A stretch of DNA of 64,000 nt from Microtetraspora glauca (GTDB taxonomy: Bacteria > Actinomycetota > Actinomycetes > Streptosporangiales > Streptosporangiaceae), in the NCBI GenBank assembly GCA_001570385.1, contig BBYL01000018.1, forward strand, positions 168,751 to 232,750, written 5' to 3'. The position numbers were made by a program, and so were the translations under genes. The notes under the pieces are model-generated. The model searched no databases, had not been told where the DNA came from, and saw only the letters and a program-made list of their open reading frames with translations. The first letter of the stretch is position 1; the number at the start of each line of letters is the position of its first letter. Shown here piece by piece: positions 60,294 to 64,000 of this stretch.

Positions 60294-61145
60294 TCAGCCC
60301 GAGTAGGAGTCTCTGAAGTCAGAGGGCAGCAGATGGCTGGTCAGGTCGTACAGCCGACGGGCGGCGGCCGGGTCGAGCGTGGGCAGTGAGGGTTCGAGCG
60401 GGCGGCGACGGTCGTAAGCCAGGAGGCCGCCCTTGCCCGGCGGGTCGTCCATGAGTTCGACGATTGGCGCGATGGCCTTGTCGACCGGCTGGGCGGCGAG
60501 CCTGGCCAGCAGCTTGATGACGGTCTTGGCGGGCTGCTTGAGGTTGTCAGTGCCGCTGTCGGTGAAGCCGGGGTGGTGTAGCAGGTAACGGGTGCGGGCG
60601 TCCGGGTGGTTGAGGGCGTACGCGACGCCCAGGAGGTCCGTGGCGCGCCCGCCCTGCAGCATGGCCTTGATGCTGCCGTAGCCTCGCTTGAGCGACAGGT
60701 CATCCCAGTGGATGCGGCCCTTGGTGACGCCGACACCGCAGATGTTCACGATCATCGGGTTCTGGCCGCGCTCCAGCAGGTCGGCGAGGCCGTAGGCCAG
60801 CAGGAAGCGGCTGACGTAGTAGAGGGCGAAGGTGGCCTCGTAGCCGTCAGGGGTCTCTACTCGCCGGGAGAAGGCGCGGATCGCGGTGCAGACCAGGCCG
60901 TCCAGCGCGTCGTGCCGCGCCCTGATCTTTTTGATCACTCGTACGTTCTCCGCCGCCGACGTCAGGTCGGCGCGCAGGAACGCGGCCCGGTCCGCGGCGC
61001 CCAGCGCGGCGGCCTCGTCGAGGAAGCGCCGCCCCCTGGCCGGATCGCTGCCCACGACCGTCACGTGGTCGCCCCGGTGCAGGAAGTGCAGGGCGAGTCC
61101 CCGGCCCATGCCGTTGGTTCCACCCGCCACAACGTACGTCCGCAT
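60294..61145 (-). CDS. Short-chain dehydrogenase/reductase
   Basis: This 283-residue SDR has the nucleotide-binding GGTNGMGRG at the N-terminus, a VTVVGSDP strand, the VNICG strand and a YxxxK-type motif (GYGSIKA). It resembles the retinol-dehydrogenase/WW-oxidoreductase branch. The C-terminal region LLPSDFRDSYSG is extended. It is divergent from the TetR gene, sharing the control region with two matching operators, so it is the probable target of that repressor. Confidence 0.86.
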   Translation of the reverse strand: MRTYVVAGGTNGMGRGLALHFLHRGDHVTVVGSDPARGRRFLDEAAALGAADRAAFLRADLTSAAENVRVIKKIRARHDALDGLVCTAIRAFSRRVETPDGYEATFALYYVSRFLLAYGLADLLERGQNPMIVNICGVGVTKGRIHWDDLSLKRGYGSIKAMLQGGRATDLLGVAYALNHPDARTRYLLHHPGFTDSGTDNLKQPAKTVIKLLARLAAQPVDKAIAPIVELMDDPPGKGGLLAYDRRRPLEPSLPTLDPAAARRLYDLTSHLLPSDFRDSYSG

Positions 61146-61157
61146 ATATCACCTCAT

Positions 61158-61177
61158 AAGTCATCGAACGCTGACTT
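61158..61177. promoter_or_regulatory. TetR operator 1 (SDR side)
   Basis: AAGTCATCGAACGCTGACTT is a 6+8+6 inverted repeat 12 bp upstream of the SDR start. It shares the core GTCATCGAMCGYTGAC with the second site. Confidence 0.75.
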
Positions 61178-61206
61178 AGGGAAGGTAGCACAACCTCCAC
61201 GTACAA

Positions 61207-61224
61207 TGTCAACGGTCGATGACA
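61207..61224. promoter_or_regulatory. TetR operator 2 (TetR side)
   Basis: TGTCAACGGTCGATGACA at 61207-61224 is the reverse complement of the same core (GTCATCGACCGTTGAC) found at operator 1. It ends 16 bp before the TetR start, placing it for autorepression. Confidence 0.75.
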
Positions 61225-61240
61225 AGCAAGGGAGCTCACG

Positions 61241-61831
61241 TTGCAGAAGAGGGACAGGGAGGCCACCCGGGCACGCCTGCTCAAGGCCGCCAGGCAGCGC
61301 TTCGCTCGTGAGGGCTATGACGCCACCAGCGTTCGCGACATCGCCAGGGACTCCGGCGTCGACGCCACCCTCATCTTCCGCTACTTCGGCTCCAAGAAGC
61401 AGCTCTTCGATCAGGCCACCGCCGCCGATCTCCCCCCCGACCTGCTCGAAGGCCCCCGAGAGGAGCTGGTCGCCCGTATGGTGCGCACGGTCGTCGACCA
61501 CGACTGGACGGAGTACGGCGGTGAGCACCCCCTGGTCGCCATGCTGCGTTCCTCGGCCCACGAGGACGCCCGCCAGCGCATCCGCAAGGAGGTCTGCCGC
61601 ACCTACGTCGACGCCCTGCGGGACCTGGCCGAGGGAGAGGACGCCGAGCTGCGGGCCGAATTGCTCAGCGCCTGGATGGTCGGCATCGGCGTCCTGCGCT
61701 CGGTCGTGGCCACCCCAGCCCTGTCCGACGCCCGCGCCGCTGACCTGGCCCCGCATATCGCGACCGTCGCCACGGCCCTGCTGGGCCGCCCCATGTCGGG
61801 AACCGTGGACCAGAAAGGTGAGCCCGGCTGA
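61241..61831 (+). CDS. TetR-family transcriptional regulator
   Basis: This 196-residue repressor has an N-terminal helix-turn-helix (AARQRFAREGYDATSVRDIARDSGVDATLIFRYFGSKKQLF). The C-terminal ligand domain is typical of TetR_C-type (MVRTVVDHDW, LLSAWMVGIGVLR). The TTG start at 61241 has AAGGGAG six bases upstream. It is divergent from the SDR gene with two operators between them. Confidence 0.93.
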   Translation: MQKRDREATRARLLKAARQRFAREGYDATSVRDIARDSGVDATLIFRYFGSKKQLFDQATAADLPPDLLEGPREELVARMVRTVVDHDWTEYGGEHPLVAMLRSSAHEDARQRIRKEVCRTYVDALRDLAEGEDAELRAELLSAWMVGIGVLRSVVATPALSDARAADLAPHIATVATALLGRPMSGTVDQKGEPG

Positions 61832-62080
61832 CGATCCTCCGGCTCGGCCCAGCATCACCAGCGACCGGACGACGTCCGCAACCTTCGGCAGGCACCTCGC
61901 CGGCGCCGATTGAGAGGGTGATTTGTGAGCTATTGTCCATCCGTGCCCCAAATTGTCGACTGGACCTTGGGGAAACGGGCACGTCGTTGACCTGGGGTGA
62001 TGCAATCCGCCGGACGAGCGGCTTCACCGAGGCGCTCTCCAGCTCTGGGACTGGTGGGTGCGACTTGGGTCTCCGGCAGT
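61832..62080. other. Non-coding stretch inside the inverted repeat
   Basis: No gene is supported. A short frame on the minus strand (ending near 61930) reads through the right repeat arm (SERAIRELIAHCVAAGEPVD) and could be a decayed coding sequence. The left arm contains the start of the same peptide but is frameshifted by an 8-bp length difference. Confidence 0.45.
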
Positions 62081-62138
62081 GCGTCTACCGGCTCACCTGC
62101 GGCAACACAATGAGCGATTAGCTCGCGAATCGCCCTCT
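62081..62138. repeat. Right arm of bipartite inverted repeat
   Basis: The 37-bp block (62081-62117) and 17-bp block (62122-62138) are exact inverted copies of the left arm, separated by 4 instead of 12 bases. The arms enclose 2030 bp holding the SDR and TetR genes. No supported gene lies between here and 62464. Confidence 0.9.
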
Positions 62139-62463
62139 CAGAGTTCGGCATACGGCCCCATGAACGCACCCGGGGCAAGTGTCACCAGGTAGCGCCGCGA
62201 GCATCGAGCGCCGTCCTCTCAGGTCCCGTCGCCTCGAAGGGGGACGGGCCTCGCGCGCGCCGAGATGAGCGCACGCGGCGCCGCCCGTGAGAGTGCGGTC
62301 CTGACCCGGGGGATTGGCCCCTGGCTGGGGCCCGAGCGCTGGGCCTGGCTCGGCTGGGATGCCGGCCTCCGGCAGCCTCCGGGGGAGCCGAAGACGCCAC
62401 TGTGAGTTCGGATGAGCGGAGGGCGTCGGCTGGGAGTTCGGGGATGTACAGGGGTGGACCTGG

Positions 62464-64000
62464 CTACCTCCTGCTGGTGCGGGGGCCGGTGTAGGTGAAG
62501 GCCCATCGTTTGCCGTCTCCCCGGCGGAGTTGGTAGCGGTCGGGATTTCGGTAGCGGTCGCGGTTGTGGAACTGGCAGGTGGGTCCGAGTTTGTCCAGGT
62601 CGGTGGCGCCGCCGTCGCTCCAGTTGTCGATGTGGTCGATCTGGCAGAGGTGGGCGGGCAGGTGGCAGCCGTCGACCATGCAGGTGGCGTAGCGGCTGAG
62701 GATGACCCGTCGTTGTGCAGTGGTGGCGCGGCGGACTTTGCGGCCCATGTCGAGGACCTCGCCGTCGGCGTTCATGACCAGGCGCGCCAGCGTGGAGGTG
62801 TTGGCCAGGCGGTGGACATCGGAGACGGGCAGGAACTGTCCGGTGGCCAGCAGCAGTCCGGGCAGCCTCCGGCCCGAGATCAGCCCACCGGGCGTCACCC
62901 AATCAGAGACCCGCTCGCCCTGTGCCGGACCCGGCTCATCCCGCGCCGCGCTCGGCTGGTCCCGCGCTGTGCTCGGCTGGTCCCGCGCCGCGCTCGGCTG
63001 GTCCCGCGTTGTGCTCGGCTCTTGGGCTGATCTCCGCCCATCCCATGCGGCCCCTCGTTCACCTACGGTCGATGGCTGGTCATCTCGGACCGCATTCCGC
63101 CCCTCTCGGGATGATGTGCACTCATGCTGTGCTGTGCCCGGCCCTTCTTGGGACGGTGTGCGCTCATCCCATGTCGGTCCCGCCCCGGCTCCGGGGAAGG
63201 TCGGTTCATGGGGGGACGACGCCTGGTCATCCCGGGCCGCACCAAGCTCTTCTCGTACGGCTTGCACGCCCGGCACTCCGCCGGACCGAGGAGCACCATC
63301 ACTCACTTGCTCGCCGGGACGTGCGGATTCAGCTGCGCGTGTTGCGGCGCACGTGTCCTCGGCAGCGCCGGCCACGTCGGCAGTGGCGGCCTCGGACGCG
63401 GGGACAGCGGCGGAACCTGGCGTGGTTGCTACCGCCATGGTGGAGGCGCTCTCGGGGGTCGGGTCCGTCGCCGCGGATCTGGTCTCCGGAGCAGTGCCAG
63501 CCGTGTTTGCGAGGACGCTCGCTCCCGTGACTGCTCCCTCTCCCTCTCCCGCTGCCGGTCCCGTTCTGGATTCCGGTCCCGCTTCCGCTCCCGTGACTGC
63601 TCCCTCTCCCGGTCCCGCTGCCGGTCCCGCTTCGGTGTCCGTCGCGGTGCCCGTTGCTGGTCCCGCTTCCGGTCCCGCTTCGGTGTCCGTCGCGGTGCCC
63701 GTTGCTGGTCCCGTTCCGGTGCCCGCTGCCGCTTCCGTTCCGGATTCTGTGCCCGCTTCCGTGCCCGTTCGGGTTCCCGTTCCGGTGGCGGCGGCGCTGT
63801 CGTGGGTGGTTGTGTCCTGCGCGGTTGCGCCCTGGATGGTCGTGTCGCATGCGGAAGCGCCGGCCGGGTCGTCGGGGAGGGACTCGGCGTTGATCAGAAC
63901 AAGGAGTTCGGTACCGATCTGCCGCTCCAGCACGGCGATCAACGTGTCAGCGTTCCGCACCCGCAACGGCCGGTCATCACCCACGGCCCGAGGCTTGGCA
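62464..64000 (-). CDS. DUF222/HNH endonuclease-family protein, 5' end outside window
   Basis: The frame continues past the window edge, so the N-terminal DUF222 part is only partly visible (LRVRNADTLIAVLERQIGTELLVLI). A low-complexity linker of more than 300 residues follows, built of Gly/Thr/Ala/Glu and later RDQPSTA-type repeats. The C-terminus is an HNH domain (CMVDGCHLPAHLCQIDHIDNWSDGG, PTCQFHNRDRY). Members of this 13E12/DUF222 family are multicopy in actinomycetes; their nuclease role is assumed from the HNH fold. The linker is much longer than usual. Confidence 0.85.
   Translation of the reverse strand, partial: AKPRAVGDDRPLRVRNADTLIAVLERQIGTELLVLINAESLPDDPAGASACDTTIQGATAQDTTTHDSAAATGTGTRTGTEAGTESGTEAAAGTGTGPATGTATDTEAGPEAGPATGTATDTEAGPAAGPGEGAVTGAEAGPESRTGPAAGEGEGAVTGASVLANTAGTAPETRSAATDPTPESASTMAVATTPGSAAVPASEAATADVAGAAEDTCAATRAAESARPGEQVSDGAPRSGGVPGVQAVREELGAARDDQASSPHEPTFPGAGAGPTWDERTPSQEGPGTAQHECTSSREGRNAVRDDQPSTVGERGAAWDGRRSAQEPSTTRDQPSAARDQPSTARDQPSAARDEPGPAQGERVSDWVTPGGLISGRRLPGLLLATGQFLPVSDVHRLANTSTLARLVMNADGEVLDMGRKVRRATTAQRRVILSRYATCMVDGCHLPAHLCQIDHIDNWSDGGATDLDKLGPTCQFHNRDRYRNPDRYQLRRGDGKRWAFTYTGPRTSRR
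62940..63022. repeat. 21-bp coding tandem repeat in the HNH gene
   Basis: Four 21-bp units alternate between two variants (62940, 62961, 62982 and 63003) and encode the RDQPSTA/RDQPSAA repeats on the minus strand. A second pair of about 54-bp repeats lies near 63625-63730, encoding GPATGTATDTEAGP twice. Confidence 0.85.

Noticed and set aside
59985..62138. Complete transposon carrying SDR and TetR genes
   Set aside because: No transposase or integrase gene lies between the arms and I see no target-site duplication; only the inverted repeat is supported.
62141..62463. Small basic protein on the minus strand
   Set aside because: Composition is Arg/Pro/Ser-rich and lacks a start signal; it looks like a GC-driven open frame.

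Overview
The window is high-GC chromosomal DNA from a filamentous actinomycete, most likely Streptosporangiales/Streptosporangiaceae. This is inferred from the very high GC content, frequent GTG/TTG starts, dense ATGA/GTGA stop-start overlaps, a SARP-type regulator, a geosmin-type terpene cyclase, DUF222/HNH proteins, DyP peroxidase with a Tat signal and an HrdB-like sigma factor. I saw no rRNA, tRNA or CRISPR array.

Layout. (1) 1-7.1 kb, plus strand: the 3' end of an IolD-like inositol-catabolic gene, then a tightly coupled run of PiT phosphate permease, DUF47/PhoU-like protein, fused ABC permease, ABC ATPase, HAD phosphatase, inositol-monophosphatase-family enzyme and a second HAD phosphatase. 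I read this as an organophosphate (possibly inositol- or sugar-phosphate) import and dephosphorylation locus. (2) 7.4-9.4 kb: NERD-domain membrane protein, alpha/beta hydrolase and a small conserved protein. (3) 9.5-17.7 kb: nitrogen island with ureA, a CbiX-like chelatase with a His-rich tail, ureB, ureC, ureF, ureG, ureD and a urea transporter on the minus strand, and a divergent Amt-family transporter whose first twin-His residue is Glu. No ureE is present. (4) 17.8-24.8 kb: envelope proteins, a PepSY protein with an OmpR-type two-component system, a membrane protein/YtrA-type GntR pair with a long-range inverted repeat, and a frameshifted gene. (5) 24.9-26.5 kb: metallo-beta-lactamase-fold hydrolase and two tandem small membrane proteins.

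(6) 26.9-34.9 kb: a LacI-controlled nucleoside/sugar catabolic locus with a near-ideal promoter and a perfect 16-bp operator. It holds an M20 peptidase, lacI, a ribose-type ABC importer (binding protein, ATPase, permease), a phosphotriesterase-like enzyme, a ThuA-like protein and a nucleoside hydrolase. (7) 35-42.7 kb: IS30-type transposase scar, PDZ protein, terpene cyclase, a PadR gene truncated by a hydrolase gene, phosphoglucomutase and an enlarged branched-chain polyamine synthase (BpsA-like). (8) 43-51.3 kb: SpoIIE-type phosphatase, CBS protein coupled to an ArsB/NhaD-type permease, a membrane protein, PCuAC copper chaperone (frameshifted in its signal peptide) and DyP peroxidase, then a regulator divergent from a secreted zinc metalloprotease. 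(9) 51.3-59.6 kb: large SARP/AfsR-like regulator with GNAT enzyme, FAD oxidoreductase, secreted proteins and an HrdB-like sigma factor preceded by a 10-bp-phased repeat. (10) 59.6-64 kb: VOC protein, then a divergent SDR/TetR pair with two matching operators, enclosed by a bipartite 17+37-bp inverted repeat, and a partial HNH endonuclease-family gene with a repeat-rich linker.

The observations I rate highest are the UreE-less urease operon with a built-in CbiX-like His-tailed protein, the organophosphate locus, the nucleoside locus with its operator, the inverted-repeat-flanked SDR/TetR cassette, the enlarged BpsA homologue and the H-to-E Amt.
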